Assembly: GCF_014863545.1 (NCBI RefSeq)
Contig: NZ_CP062260.1
Location: 6,325,001-6,389,000, forward strand
Source: Paenibacillus sp. JNUCC32
GTDB taxonomy: Bacteria; Bacillota; Bacilli; Paenibacillales; Paenibacillaceae
Length of the DNA stretch: 64,000 bases
Direction of reading: 5' to 3'
Below the pieces are notes generated by a model. That model did no database searches. It saw nothing but the letters and a program-made list of their open reading frames with translations, and was not told the DNA's origin. Shown here one piece after another: positions 7,206 to 16,280 of this stretch. The translations under genes were made by a program, and so were the position numbers. How positions within the stretch are numbered: the first letter of the stretch is position 1; each line of letters begins with the position of its first letter.

Positions 7206-8286
7206 ATACGGGTTGAAACGCGTGGTGAACGCCAGCGGGCGCATGAGCATTCTTGGCGTGTCGGCACCGACGGATACCGTCATGGAAGCCATGCGGATCG
7301 GTGGACAGAGTTACGTGGAAATCGCGGATCTGGTAGATAAAGCAGGCGATTACATGGCGCGCATTCTCGGCTCCGAAGCGGCGGTTGTCGTCAATTCGGC
7401 TTCCAGCGGCATCGCTCTATCCGTGGCTGGAATCGTCACCGAGGGCAATCGCAGGCGCAGTGACCGACTGCATCAGGAGCCGATTGCGAAGAACGAGATC
7501 ATCCTGTTTAAGGGGCATAATGTGCAGTATGGAGCTCCCGTCGAAACGATGGTTTATCTCGGAGGCGGCAAGGTCGTAGAGGTAGGGTACGCCAACGAAG
7601 GGCGTAAGGAGCATATCGCAGAGGCGATAAATGAACGGACCGCTGCCATTTTATACGTGAAGTCCCATCACTGCGTGCAGAAAAACATGATTTCGGTGGA
7701 AGAAGCGGCAGAAGTGGCCCAGGCACATGGAATACCGCTGATCGTGGATGCCGCTGCCGAGGAGGATATCCAGAAGTATGTGAAGTACGGAGATCTGGCT
7801 ATTTACAGCGGTTCTAAGGCAATCGAAGGTCCGACCTCCGGTATAGTAGGCGGCAAGCGCCAATACGTGGAGTGGGTGAAGGCGCAGCTGCATGGCATTG
7901 GGCGGAGCATGAAGGTCGGCAAGGAAACGACGTTTGGATTGCTTCAGGCGCTGGATGAGTATATGGTGAAGGAAGATAAGAGCGAGTTGGAGAAGGCGGC
8001 ACTGGAGGAAATGAAGTCCTTATCGAAATTGCCGGGCATTGAGGTTACGATCGTGCAGGACGAAGCGGGAAGAGCGATCTTCCGGGGACGCGTGAAGGTC
8101 AATGAGGAGGCGGCAGGGGTAAGCGCCAAATCCATGAACGATCAGCTGCGCGAAGGCGACATTGCGGTGTATACCCGGGATTACGGCGTACGCCAGGGGT
8201 ATTTTGATATCGATCCTCGCTCGCTTTCCGGCGATGATTTGCAAGTCATTATAACGAGAATACAGCAGATTGCAGGGGGAAACTAA
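7183..8286 (+). CDS. PLP-dependent lyase, DgaE/SelA-like (D-glucosaminate-6-phosphate ammonia-lyase family)
   Basis: A 367-residue fold-type I PLP enzyme related to SelA. 'IVDAAAEEDIQKYVKYGDLAIYSGSKAIEGPTSGIVGG' holds the cofactor aspartate and the Schiff-base lysine in SGSK. DgaE of Salmonella removes ammonia from D-glucosaminate-6-phosphate to give 2-keto-3-deoxy-6-phosphogluconate, and an aldolase of the matching family follows here. GGAG lies nine bases before ATG 7183, inside the end of the hydrolase gene. Whether the real substrate carries the phosphate is open, because a kinase is encoded two genes later. Confidence 0.75.
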   Translation: MDHSLHAKYGLKRVVNASGRMSILGVSAPTDTVMEAMRIGGQSYVEIADLVDKAGDYMARILGSEAAVVVNSASSGIALSVAGIVTEGNRRRSDRLHQEPIAKNEIILFKGHNVQYGAPVETMVYLGGGKVVEVGYANEGRKEHIAEAINERTAAILYVKSHHCVQKNMISVEEAAEVAQAHGIPLIVDAAAEEDIQKYVKYGDLAIYSGSKAIEGPTSGIVGGKRQYVEWVKAQLHGIGRSMKVGKETTFGLLQALDEYMVKEDKSELEKAALEEMKSLSKLPGIEVTIVQDEAGRAIFRGRVKVNEEAAGVSAKSMNDQLREGDIAVYTRDYGVRQGYFDIDPRSLSGDDLQVIITRIQQIAGGN

Positions 8287-8287
8287 G

Positions 8288-9043
8288 ATGGCAAACATGG
8301 AGAAACGTCTTTACAGAAACCGCGCGGCATTAAACGTTCTTGCAGGCAGCATTCAGAATGCGAAGGAAATATTCGAAGCTTCGGAAGGGCATGTGCTGGT
8401 CGGCGTATTGTCGAAAAATTACCCGAATGCGCAGGAAGCCGTCATCGCGATGAAGGAGTACGGGGCCGTCATCGAGGATGCGGTATCCATCGGCTTGGGC
8501 GCCGGCGATAACCGTCAAGCGGCGGTGGTCGCGGAGATCGTGAAGAGCTACCCGGGCACGCATATCAATCAGGTGTTTCCGGCGGTCGGTGCAACCCGTG
8601 CCAACCTGGGCGGCGAAGAAAGCTGGATCAACAGCCTCGTGTCCCCTTCGGGACAAGTGGGCTACGTGAACATATCTACCGGACCGGTGAGCGCTGCCGG
8701 ATCGGACAAAGCCGTCGTCCCCGTAAAATCGGCAATCGCGCTTGTACGCGATATGGGCGGCAACGCACTGAAGTATTTCCCGATGCAGGGCTTGAAGCTG
8801 GAAGAGGAGTATCGTGCGGTAGCGAAGGCATGCGCGGAGGAAGGATTCGCGTTAGAGCCGACGGGCGGAATCGATAAAGAGAATTTTGAAGCCATCGTCC
8901 GCATCGCGTTCGAGGCAGGAGTACAGCAGGTCATCCCTCACGTATACTCCTCGATCATCGACTCGGCCAGCGGGGATACGATCATTAGCGACGTGCAAGA
9001 GCTGCACCTTAAGTTAAAAGCGCTGGTTGATCAGTATGCCTAA
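8288..9043 (+). CDS. KDPG-type aldolase (DgaF / EF_0839 family)
   Basis: A 251-residue protein beginning 'MANMEKRLYRNRAALNVLAGSIQNAKEIFEASEGHVLVGVLSKNY', with 'AVVPVKSAIALVRDMGGNALKYFPMQGLK' in the middle and 'FALEPTGGID' later, matching the 2-dehydro-3-deoxyphosphogluconate aldolase family paired with DgaE. It would split the keto-deoxy acid phosphate into pyruvate and glyceraldehyde-3-phosphate through a lysine Schiff base, probably the lysine in 'LKYFPMQG'. ATG 8288 is preferred over an upstream TTG because AGGGGGA lies seven bases before it. It starts one base after the lyase gene. Confidence 0.75.
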   Translation: MANMEKRLYRNRAALNVLAGSIQNAKEIFEASEGHVLVGVLSKNYPNAQEAVIAMKEYGAVIEDAVSIGLGAGDNRQAAVVAEIVKSYPGTHINQVFPAVGATRANLGGEESWINSLVSPSGQVGYVNISTGPVSAAGSDKAVVPVKSAIALVRDMGGNALKYFPMQGLKLEEEYRAVAKACAEEGFALEPTGGIDKENFEAIVRIAFEAGVQQVIPHVYSSIIDSASGDTIISDVQELHLKLKALVDQYA

Positions 9044-10052
9044 GACGATCGCTGCATTTGGCGAAGTGATGATGCGACTTCAAGTACCAGGGTATGCTTC
9101 CTTGGCACAAGAGAGCCACCTGAACTATTCCTTTTCCGGGACGGGCGTCAACATCGCGTCGGCCGTGGCAAGGTTCGGACATGCCGGGTACCTCGTCAGC
9201 ACGCTTCCCGACAACCCGCTTGGCGAAGCGGCGATCTCATATCTGCGCAAGCTTGGGATCGGCACTTCGCTCATTAGCCGCGGGGGCAAATATGTCGGCA
9301 TGTACTTCCTGGAGAATGGGTTTGGCGTTAGACCCGGTCGTGTGACCTATACGGATCGCCTGGGCAGCAGCTTTAATACGGCGGAGGATGCCATGTACGA
9401 TTTCGATGCGATTGCCGAAAAGATCGACGTGATCCATTTTTGCGGCATCACCCTTTCCATGAACGACACCGTGCGGGGCCAGATGAAGGTCTTGGCTCGC
9501 AAGGTCAAGCAAAGCGGCGGAACGGTTGTGTTCGACTGCAACTACCGTCCTTCCTTATGGGGCGCGGACCGCTACGATTTTGCCAAGCCGCACTACGAGG
9601 AAATGCTGTCTTTGGCGGATATCGTCTTCATGAACGAGAAGGATGCCATCCATATCCTTGGCATGGAAACAACTCGGGAGGATCGGCACGAACAGCTGCA
9701 GGAGTTGATTCCGAAGGTGGCGGCGAAGTATAATATTACGGTTGCGTCGGGTACCCACCGCAAGATCAACGGGGACAATACCCATTCCCTGCAAGGCTAT
9801 CTTTACACGGATGGAGCGTTTCATTTTTCCCAAACGTTGACGTTCTCCGTCCATGACCGCATCGGGGCGGGCGATGCCTATGCCAGCGGTGTGATTCATG
9901 GGATCTCGGAGGGATATGAGCCGGGCCGGACGGTTGATTTTGCCGCAGCGGCGGCGATGCTTGCCCATACCGTAACGGGAGATACGCCGACGGCAAACGA
10001 ACGCGAAGTGCTTCAGGCGATGAGTCATCATATGTCTGACGTGGAGAGGTAG
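9036..10052 (+). CDS. PfkB-family sugar kinase, probable 2-dehydro-3-deoxygluconokinase
   Basis: A 338-residue ribokinase-type enzyme: N-terminal 'IAAFGEVMMRL', substrate region 'FSGTGVNIASAVARFG', and C-terminal 'DRIGAGDAYASGVIHG' with the catalytic aspartate and anion hole. The best guess is phosphorylation of 2-keto-3-deoxygluconate (KDG) to KDPG, which would feed the aldolase upstream. ATG 9036 overlaps that gene by eight bases; an in-frame TTG lies at 9027. Substrate preference among sugar acids cannot be read from sequence. Confidence 0.75.
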   Translation: MPKTIAAFGEVMMRLQVPGYASLAQESHLNYSFSGTGVNIASAVARFGHAGYLVSTLPDNPLGEAAISYLRKLGIGTSLISRGGKYVGMYFLENGFGVRPGRVTYTDRLGSSFNTAEDAMYDFDAIAEKIDVIHFCGITLSMNDTVRGQMKVLARKVKQSGGTVVFDCNYRPSLWGADRYDFAKPHYEEMLSLADIVFMNEKDAIHILGMETTREDRHEQLQELIPKVAAKYNITVASGTHRKINGDNTHSLQGYLYTDGAFHFSQTLTFSVHDRIGAGDAYASGVIHGISEGYEPGRTVDFAAAAAMLAHTVTGDTPTANEREVLQAMSHHMSDVER

Positions 10053-10060
10053 GAGGAAGC

Positions 10061-10777
10061 ATGTCGATCACGCGGAAGAACGGTCCATTATACTTGCAAA
10101 TCAAGAAGATCATTAAAGATCGGATTCTGCATGGGGTATATCCACTTGGTTCCCATATTCCTTCCGAGCCGCAGCTGGAACAGGAATTTAACGTCAGCAA
10201 AATGACGGTTCGCAATGCGATCCAGGAATTGTACCAGGAAGGGTATGTAGAGAAGCGGAGCGGTGTGGGAACGATCGTGACCCGGAACACGTCCTTTTCC
10301 AAGCTGTCCAAGGGGAAGCTGTTTACCGAGATTTTGGTTGAAGAGGGCCACCAGATCCGGAAGCGCCATCTGAAGACGGAATGGGTGCACAATGAACCGG
10401 ATAGCGAATTGTTCCTGAAATTCGGTGAGCGGTGCCTGCTGATCGAGCGGCTGTATTTGCTGGACGGGAGCCCGTTTATCTACTACACCCATTACGTATC
10501 GTCCCTAGTGGACATGGGGGAGGAGTTCGATTCAAGCGAACTGCCGTCCTTGTATGAACGTATCGAGGAGAGTCAAATCACGCTGGAGAATTTCCGGGAC
10601 CGTTTCCTGGCGACCGTGGCTAATGAGGAGATTGCCTCACTGCTGGGCGTAAGTGCCGGGACCCCGTTACTGAAGCGGTTGAGATCCTCCTACGACCAGA
10701 CGGGCAGCATCATTGAATACAGCATCGGGTATTACAATACGGAGTTACAGCATTATTTGATCAGTTATGATGCTTAA
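10061..10777 (+). CDS. GntR-family regulator with UTRA effector domain
   Basis: A 238-residue HutC-type regulator. Residues about 5-75 form the winged helix ('LYLQIKKIIKDRILHGVYPLGSHIPSEPQLEQEFNVSKMTVRNAIQELYQEGYVEKRSGVGTIV'). Residues about 90-235 form a UTRA ligand-binding domain ('RCLLIERLYLLDGSPFIYYTHYV', 'LLGVSAGTPLLKRLRSSYDQTGSIIEYSIGYYN'). It is the last gene of the catabolic operon, eight bases after the kinase, with AGGAGG in front. It probably senses a pathway sugar acid or its phosphate and acts on the palindromes before 6093. Confidence 0.85.
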   Translation: MSITRKNGPLYLQIKKIIKDRILHGVYPLGSHIPSEPQLEQEFNVSKMTVRNAIQELYQEGYVEKRSGVGTIVTRNTSFSKLSKGKLFTEILVEEGHQIRKRHLKTEWVHNEPDSELFLKFGERCLLIERLYLLDGSPFIYYTHYVSSLVDMGEEFDSSELPSLYERIEESQITLENFRDRFLATVANEEIASLLGVSAGTPLLKRLRSSYDQTGSIIEYSIGYYNTELQHYLISYDA

Positions 10778-10794
10778 GATACAGAAAACGACAG

Positions 10795-10849
10795 GAAGAA
10801 GTGGCCAAGAGACCGGTTTTAATCCGGAACGTTGGCTGCTTCTTTTTTT
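10795..10849 (+). terminator. Terminator of the sugar-acid operon
   Basis: GAAGAAGTGGCCAA pairs with TTGGCTGCTTCTT (one mismatch), with an inner CCGG...CCGG stem, followed by a run of Ts. Confidence 0.8.
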
Positions 10850-10952
10850 ATTCCTTCGGTTGAATTGTTCTTCGGAAAAGGGCTATAAGCGATCGAAGAA
10901 GTGGGTACAATAAGAATACAGGCATAGCGCGAATCATTTGAGAAGTACCCTC

Positions 10953-10980
10953 TTGGCAAAATGAAAAAATGTGCTATAAT
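10953..10980 (+). promoter_or_regulatory. SigA-type promoter of the ctsR operon
   Basis: TTGGCA (10953-10958), a 16-base spacer and a perfect TATAAT (10975-10980). The CtsR site begins nine bases downstream, over the transcription start. Confidence 0.85.
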
Positions 10981-10988
10981 GAGATCAA

Positions 10989-11011
10989 AGTCAAAGAAAG
11001 TCAAAGTCAAC
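10989..11011 (+). promoter_or_regulatory. CtsR operator (heptad repeats)
   Basis: AGTCAAA-GAA-AGTCAAA matches the CtsR consensus (A/G)GTCAAA-NAN-(A/G)GTCAAA, followed directly by a third partial heptad AGTCAAC. It overlaps the start of transcription, so CtsR bound here would repress its own operon including clpC. The leader from here to the ctsR start is unusually long (about 115 bases). Confidence 0.92.
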
Positions 11012-11124
11012 GAGAGGGTTCGCTGATTTTGATTATGGTTAATCAACGTATAAGCAAGGCTCTGTGCGGACGTGTAAGATCACTATCCGTCTTAACGTTT
11101 CAAACAGTGGAGGATGAACAGACC

Positions 11125-11586
11125 ATGCGTAATATCTCTGATATTATCGAACAATACCTGAAGAGCATTTTGCAGGAAAGTCCGGAAGGAACCGTCGAAA
11201 TTCAAAGGAACGATTTGGCGGAGCAATTTTCTTGCGTTCCTTCCCAGATCAATTACGTGATCAGCACTCGGTTCACGCTGGAGAAGGGCTTTCTTGTCGA
11301 GAGCAAGCGCGGCGGGGGCGGATACATACGCATTCAGCGTATCGAGCTTCCCCAGCATACTGCACTCCAGCAGCACCTTCATCATACCATCGGCAGCATG
11401 ATTGACCAGACGGTAGCGGAAGGCTTGATCTACCAGCTGGAGGAATCCCGGTTTTTGACGAAGCGGGAGGCCAGCCTGATGCGGGCCGCCGTTTCAAGGG
11501 AATGCCTGAATGTGAAGCTTCCCTATCGGGATGAGCTGCGCGCAAGGATTATGAAGGCGATGCTGATTTCTTTATTAGGTAAGTGA
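11125..11586 (+). CDS. ctsR: Transcriptional repressor CtsR
   Basis: A 153-residue class III heat-shock repressor, the usual family length. 'ISDIIEQYLKSILQE', 'VEIQRNDLAEQFSCVPSQINYVISTRFTLEKGFLVESKRGGGGYIRI' contains the HTH and the glycine-rich heat-sensing wing, and the C-terminal half is the McsB/ClpC-targeted domain. ATG 11125 follows GGAGG by 11 bases and gives the family N-terminus; in-frame extension upstream would run through the promoter. First gene of ctsR-mcsA-mcsB-clpC. CtsR is inactivated and degraded under stress with the help of the other three products. Confidence 0.95.
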   Translation: MRNISDIIEQYLKSILQESPEGTVEIQRNDLAEQFSCVPSQINYVISTRFTLEKGFLVESKRGGGGYIRIQRIELPQHTALQQHLHHTIGSMIDQTVAEGLIYQLEESRFLTKREASLMRAAVSRECLNVKLPYRDELRARIMKAMLISLLGK

Positions 11587-11610
11587 GTCTGTGTAAGGAG
11601 GCATCGGAGT

Positions 11611-12135
11611 ATGTTATGCCAAGAATGCGGTAAACGGCCGGCGACACTTCATTTCACCAAAATTGTGAACGGGGAGAAAACGGAGTTTCATTTTTGTGAA
11701 ACTTGTGCCCGCGAAAAAGGGGAATTGATCCCCGGTACGTCGAATGGTTTTTCTATACACAGTTTGCTGTCAGGCCTGCTGGATCTGGATCCTTCAGGCA
11801 AGGGCCAGACCCCCGGTGCGAAAACGGCCCAGACGCTGCAATGCGAGGAATGCGGCATGACGTATTCCCAGTTCAGCAAGCTTGGCCGGTTCGGCTGCAG
11901 CTCGTGTTATAAATATTTCTCGGATCGATTGGATCCGTTGTTCAAGCGAGTCCATGGGGGAACTTCTCATGTGGGCAAAGTGCCGAAGCGTACCGGCGGC
12001 CGGATTCAGATCAAACGCCGGATCGATGAGCTTAAAAAGGAGCTTCAAATGAGGATCCTGCAGGAGGAATTTGAAGCGGCTGCCGAGATCCGGGACCAAA
12101 TCCGCGAGCTGGAGCGTAACATTGCTCAGGGATAA
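11611..12135 (+). CDS. mcsA: McsA, activator of protein arginine kinase McsB
   Basis: A 174-residue protein with zinc-binding CxxC pairs ('CQEC', 'CETC', 'CEEC', 'CSSC') and a C-terminal UVR-type helical hairpin ('RIDELKKELQMRILQEEFEAAAEIRDQIRELER'). It activates the McsB kinase and links it to ClpC. It starts 24 bases after ctsR with a GGAGG-type site, within the CtsR regulon. Confidence 0.94.
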   Translation: MLCQECGKRPATLHFTKIVNGEKTEFHFCETCAREKGELIPGTSNGFSIHSLLSGLLDLDPSGKGQTPGAKTAQTLQCEECGMTYSQFSKLGRFGCSSCYKYFSDRLDPLFKRVHGGTSHVGKVPKRTGGRIQIKRRIDELKKELQMRILQEEFEAAAEIRDQIRELERNIAQG

Positions 12136-12173
12136 GATCGTTACATTTTGCACTTTAGTAGGAGGAATGCGTG

Positions 12174-13238
12174 ATGTCTAATCTCCGGTTTACCGATTCG
12201 GCGCTGAGCGAGTGGATGCGCGGAAACGGTCAGGATTCCGACATTGTCATCAGCACCCGCGTGAGGGTGGCGCGCAACCTGCAGCATCTTCCTTTCCCGC
12301 TGCTCGCAACGGATCAGCAGTCGGGAGAAGTGCTAGAGCGCCTGACCTATGTGTTAAAGGATAAGGAGGATTTGCAGGATTTCGGGCATTTGCATGTAAT
12401 TAAATTAAGTGAGATTGATGAGCTGGATAAGAAGGTTCTCGTCGAGAAGCATCTGATCAGTCCCAATCTGGCAAATGAATCCCGAAATGGTGCCGTCATC
12501 CTTACCGAAGATGAATCCGTCAGCATTATGATCAATGAAGAGGATCACTTGCGCATACAGTGTCTGTATCCCGGATTTCAGGTTCGGGAGGCATGGAGCC
12601 GCGCGACGGCGCTGGATGATATCTTCGAATCCGAGATCGATTATGCTTTTGATGACAAACGGGGTTACCTAACGAGCTGTCCGACCAATGTCGGCACCGG
12701 CCTTCGCGCTTCGGTCATGATGCATCTGCCCGCGCTCGTCATGACGCAGCAGATCAATCGGATTCTCTCGGCCGTATCGCAGGTAGGCTTGACCGTTAGA
12801 GGAATATACGGCGAGGGCAGCGAAGCTTTAGGCAACCTGTTTCAAATCTCGAATCAGATTACGCTCGGGCAAACCGAGTCGGAGATCATCGAGAATCTTC
12901 ACAGCGTGGCCCTGCAGATCATCGAGCACGAGAAGAATGCCAGGGCGCGGCTCCTTAGTGAATCCAAGCTCCGTATTACGGACCGGGTCATGCGTTCATA
13001 CGGCATCCTGTCCTATGCAGCGGTCATGGATTCCAAGGAAGCGGCTCAGCGCTTGTCCGATGTTCGGTTAGGCGTGGATCTCGGCCTGCTGGAAGGCCCT
13101 GAAATTCCGGTCATGAACGAGCTGAACGTGAAGACGCAGCCCGGATTTCTCCAGAAGACCTATGGAGAGGGCATGAATCCTTCCGAACGCGATATGTACA
13201 GGGCTAAGCTCATTCGGGAGACATTGGGCAACCGTTAA
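12174..13238 (+). CDS. mcsB: Protein arginine kinase McsB
   Basis: A 354-residue phosphagen-kinase-like enzyme: 'IVISTRVRVARNLQHLPFP' near the N-terminus, 'NEEDHLRIQCL' and 'YLTSCPTNVGTGLRASVMMHLP' around the active-site cysteine, and 'QITLGQTESEIIENL'. It phosphorylates arginines on misfolded proteins and CtsR, marking them for ClpCP. ATG 12174 is chosen over the adjoining GTG 12171 because it lies eight bases from AGGAGG. Confidence 0.95.
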   Translation: MSNLRFTDSALSEWMRGNGQDSDIVISTRVRVARNLQHLPFPLLATDQQSGEVLERLTYVLKDKEDLQDFGHLHVIKLSEIDELDKKVLVEKHLISPNLANESRNGAVILTEDESVSIMINEEDHLRIQCLYPGFQVREAWSRATALDDIFESEIDYAFDDKRGYLTSCPTNVGTGLRASVMMHLPALVMTQQINRILSAVSQVGLTVRGIYGEGSEALGNLFQISNQITLGQTESEIIENLHSVALQIIEHEKNARARLLSESKLRITDRVMRSYGILSYAAVMDSKEAAQRLSDVRLGVDLGLLEGPEIPVMNELNVKTQPGFLQKTYGEGMNPSERDMYRAKLIRETLGNR

Positions 13239-13357
13239 GAAGTCGTTAGTTATTATTTCTCGGTTTACAGTTGGATGACGGTATAAACGTCTTAGCCGGC
13301 GATACACCGAAATCCGCGAGGTTCAATATATTAATTGAAACGTGGAGGTGCAATACT

Positions 13358-15814
13358 ATGATGTTTGGCAGATTTACGGAACGCGCACAAAAGGTGCTTG
13401 CATTGGCTCAGGAAGAAGCGGTACGCCTGGGTCACAACAATATCGGCACAGAACATATCCTGCTTGGACTTATTCGTGAGGGAGACGGCATTGCAGCCAA
13501 AGCGCTGATCGGACTTGGACTTGGTCTTGAGAAAATCCAGGACGAAGTGGAGACATTAATCGGACGCGGACAGGAGCAGCCAACCAACATTGCTTACACG
13601 CCTAGAGCGAAAAAAGTGATTGAGCTCTCCATGGACGAAGCCCGTAAGCTTGGCCATACGTATGTGGGAACCGAGCATATTCTGCTGGGGTTGATTCGCG
13701 AGGGCGAAGGGGTTGCGGCACGCGTGCTGAACAACCTGGGCATCAGCCTGAACAAAGCCCGTCAACAGGTGCTGCAGCTGCTGGGCAGCAGCGAAGCGGT
13801 GTCTAGCCATCATGGCACGCCGCAGAACGTGAGCACGCCTACATTGGACAGTCTCGCTCGGGATCTGACCGCCATTGCCAAGGAAGGCAATCTGGATCCG
13901 GTCATTGGCCGCAGCAAAGAAATCGAGCGCGTGATTCAGGTGCTTAGCCGCCGGACCAAGAACAACCCGGTACTGATCGGTGAACCGGGAGTCGGTAAGA
14001 CGGCGATCGCGGAAGGCTTGGCACAGCGCATCATTAACAATGAAATTCCGGAGACGCTGCGCGACAAACGCGTGATGACGCTGGATATGGGCTCAGTCGT
14101 AGCAGGTACGAAATACCGCGGGGAGTTTGAGGACCGCCTGAAAAAAATCATGGATGAGATTCGTCAAGCCGGCAACATCATTCTGTTCATCGATGAGCTG
14201 CATACCTTGATCGGCGCAGGCGGAGCAGAAGGAGCCATCGACGCTTCCAACATCCTTAAGCCTTCATTGGCGCGAGGAGAGCTTCAGTGCATCGGGGCTA
14301 CCACGCTGGACGAATACCGCAAATACATTGAAAAAGACGCTGCACTTGAGCGCCGCTTCCAGCCGATCACGGTGGATCAACCGTCGCCGGAGGAAGCCAT
14401 TCAGATCCTGTACGGTCTGCGTGACCGTTACGAAGCGCATCACCGCGTGAAAATTACCGACGAAGCGATTGAACAGGCCGTGAAATTGTCCGACCGCTAC
14501 ATTACGGACCGTTTCCTGCCGGATAAAGCGATTGACCTGATTGACGAGGCCGGTTCGAAAGTTCGTCTTCATACGTATACCATACCGCCAAATCTGAAAG
14601 ATCAGGAAGCGCATCTGGAGGACATCCGCAAGGAGAAAGACGCAGCCGTCCAAAGCCAGGAATTCGAGAAAGCGGCAGCGCTGCGCGATACGGAGCAGAA
14701 GCTTCGCGAGGAGCTCGAAGTCACGAAGAACCAATGGAAAGAAAAACAAGGACGTACCGATTCCGAGGTAACGCCGGAGGACATCGCCGACGTTGTCGCC
14801 AACTGGACCGGTATTCCCGTCAATAAACTGAAGGAAGAAGAGACCGAGCGTCTTCTGAATCTGGAAGAAATCCTTCACAGCCGCGTAATCGGCCAAGAGG
14901 AAGCCGTCAAAGCCGTAAGCCGTGCGGTTCGCCGGGCACGCGCAGGACTGAAGGATCCGAAGCGCCCAATGGGCTCCTTCATCTTCCTGGGTCCTACCGG
15001 GGTAGGTAAAACCGAGCTGGCACGAGCTCTTGCCGAGGCCATGTTCGGAGATGAGAATGCGGTCGTGCGAATCGACATGTCCGAGTACATGGAGAAGCAT
15101 TCCACGTCGCGTCTCGTCGGAGCGCCTCCGGGATATGTCGGCTACGAGGAAGGCGGTCAGCTGACCGAGAAAGTGCGCCGCAAGCCGTATTCCGTTGTCC
15201 TCCTCGATGAAATCGAGAAGGCGCACCCTGAAGTATTCAATATCCTGCTTCAAGTGCTGGAAGACGGACGCCTGACCGATTCGAAGGGCCGCGTGGTGGA
15301 TTTCCGGAATACCCTGATCATCCTGACTTCCAACGTCGGGGCGGAAGCGATCAAGAAGAACTCCACGCTTGGATTTACCGCCGTGACGGATGCAGGCCGC
15401 GATTATAACAACATGAAAGGCAAAGTGATGGATGAGCTCAAGAAGAGCTTCCGTCCGGAGTTCTTGAACCGGATCGACGAGATCATCGTGTTCCACTCTC
15501 TGGAAGAGAAACACATTGCCGAAATCGTGACGCTGATGTCCGACGAGCTGCGTAAACGCCTGAAAGAATTCGAGGTGCATTTCGAACTCACGGACAAGGC
15601 GAAGGCCTTCATAGCGAAGGAAGGATACGATCCGGCCTTCGGTGCCCGTCCGCTGCGCCGGGCTATCCAGAAGCACATCGAGGATCGCCTTTCCGAGGAG
15701 CTGCTGAAAGGCAATGTGGCCAAGGGCGACTCGCTTGTCATCGATGAAGCGAACGGCGAACTGGTTGTGAACAAGAGTGAAGGTGTAACGGCCGCATCGG
15801 CCGAAACGGAATAA
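13358..15814 (+). CDS. clpC: ATP-dependent Clp protease ATP-binding subunit ClpC
   Basis: An 818-residue HSP100 unfoldase. The Clp-N double repeat covers residues 1-150, AAA module 1 has Walker A 'GEPGVGKT' at 208-215, a UVR/coiled-coil middle domain lies around 420-455, and AAA module 2 has Walker A 'GPTGVGKTE' from 545, followed by the D2-small domain. ATG 13358 with GGAGG nine bases upstream gives the family N-terminus [11 protein letters not shown]. It works with ClpP and adaptors such as MecA and McsB. Last gene of the CtsR operon, closed by a terminator. Confidence 0.97.
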   Translation: MMFGRFTERAQKVLALAQEEAVRLGHNNIGTEHILLGLIREGDGIAAKALIGLGLGLEKIQDEVETLIGRGQEQPTNIAYTPRAKKVIELSMDEARKLGHTYVGTEHILLGLIREGEGVAARVLNNLGISLNKARQQVLQLLGSSEAVSSHHGTPQNVSTPTLDSLARDLTAIAKEGNLDPVIGRSKEIERVIQVLSRRTKNNPVLIGEPGVGKTAIAEGLAQRIINNEIPETLRDKRVMTLDMGSVVAGTKYRGEFEDRLKKIMDEIRQAGNIILFIDELHTLIGAGGAEGAIDASNILKPSLARGELQCIGATTLDEYRKYIEKDAALERRFQPITVDQPSPEEAIQILYGLRDRYEAHHRVKITDEAIEQAVKLSDRYITDRFLPDKAIDLIDEAGSKVRLHTYTIPPNLKDQEAHLEDIRKEKDAAVQSQEFEKAAALRDTEQKLREELEVTKNQWKEKQGRTDSEVTPEDIADVVANWTGIPVNKLKEEETERLLNLEEILHSRVIGQEEAVKAVSRAVRRARAGLKDPKRPMGSFIFLGPTGVGKTELARALAEAMFGDENAVVRIDMSEYMEKHSTSRLVGAPPGYVGYEEGGQLTEKVRRKPYSVVLLDEIEKAHPEVFNILLQVLEDGRLTDSKGRVVDFRNTLIILTSNVGAEAIKKNSTLGFTAVTDAGRDYNNMKGKVMDELKKSFRPEFLNRIDEIIVFHSLEEKHIAEIVTLMSDELRKRLKEFEVHFELTDKAKAFIAKEGYDPAFGARPLRRAIQKHIEDRLSEELLKGNVAKGDSLVIDEANGELVVNKSEGVTAASAETE

Positions 15815-15828
15815 GATAAATAACATCA

Positions 15829-15857
15829 CCCCGCTGGAGTCAAATCCGGCGGGGTTT
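15829..15857 (+). terminator. Terminator after clpC
   Basis: CCCCGCTGG and CCGGCGGGG form a 9-bp stem (one G-T pair) with an eight-base loop and TTTTT behind, 15 bases after the clpC stop. Confidence 0.88.
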
Positions 15858-15972
15858 TTGATTTAAATGTTAACGGAAGATGAAGGCTTTGTATGGGCAG
15901 ATACATGGATGCTTAGAGGTTATATGGATGAATGGCATATTACGAAAACAGATCCCTCATGTATCAACCCAG

Positions 15973-16076
15973 CGGAGAGGAAGGAATCGTTCTGAAGAAG
16001 CGACAGCGGTCGCCTTTAAATTGATTTCGATTCCAGTTCCCTGGTTTTAACAGCGATCGCAAGAACGATCCGGCAG
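15973..16076 (+). repeat. Structured intergenic element, copy 1 (upstream of radA)
   Basis: A folded element closely related to 24337-24455. Outer helix: ATCGTTCT (15986-15993) with AGAACGAT (16062-16069). Side hairpin: GCGAC-AGCG-GTCGC (16000-16013). Inner arm: TTAAA...TTTTAA enclosing CCAG-TTCC-CTGG. Conserved unpaired parts are CGGAGAGGA at the 5' end, AGAAG before the side hairpin, CGCCTTT after it, and AACAGCGATCG before the closing strand. No coding sequence runs through it. The rest of 15860-16180 shows nothing I recognise. Confidence 0.65.
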
Positions 16077-16180
16077 CGAAGCGAACGCGGTTTTTCAGCA
16101 GCAATTAACGCATGTTCACCCCCTGCTCCTTCAAATTTGAAACAAATCCATTTCATCCCGCGTAAAGTTTCCAATTAACC

Positions 16181-16210
16181 TTTACGTTGAATTATAAGAA
16201 ATGGTAAACT
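16181..16210 (+). promoter_or_regulatory. Candidate promoter of radA-disA-pssA
   Basis: TTTACG, 18 bases and TAAACT. The -35 region is also the right arm of an inverted repeat, CGTAAAG (16161-16167) / CTTTACG (16180-16186), which could be an operator. Moderate match only. Confidence 0.4.
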
Positions 16211-16280
16211 TTGAGTAATGCCTGATTTTGCAGGGTTTTACGGAATCCGACAAATGATGCGCGACATAAAGGAGACTCAC

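Noticed and set aside
13271..13357. An in-frame N-terminal extension of clpC by 29 residues.
   Set aside because: It lacks a ribosome binding site, and the ATG at 13358 gives the conserved ClpC start behind GGAGG.
14264..15829. A 521-codon open frame antisense to clpC.
   Set aside because: It is a shadow of clpC and starts beyond the clpC terminator region; there is no independent evidence.
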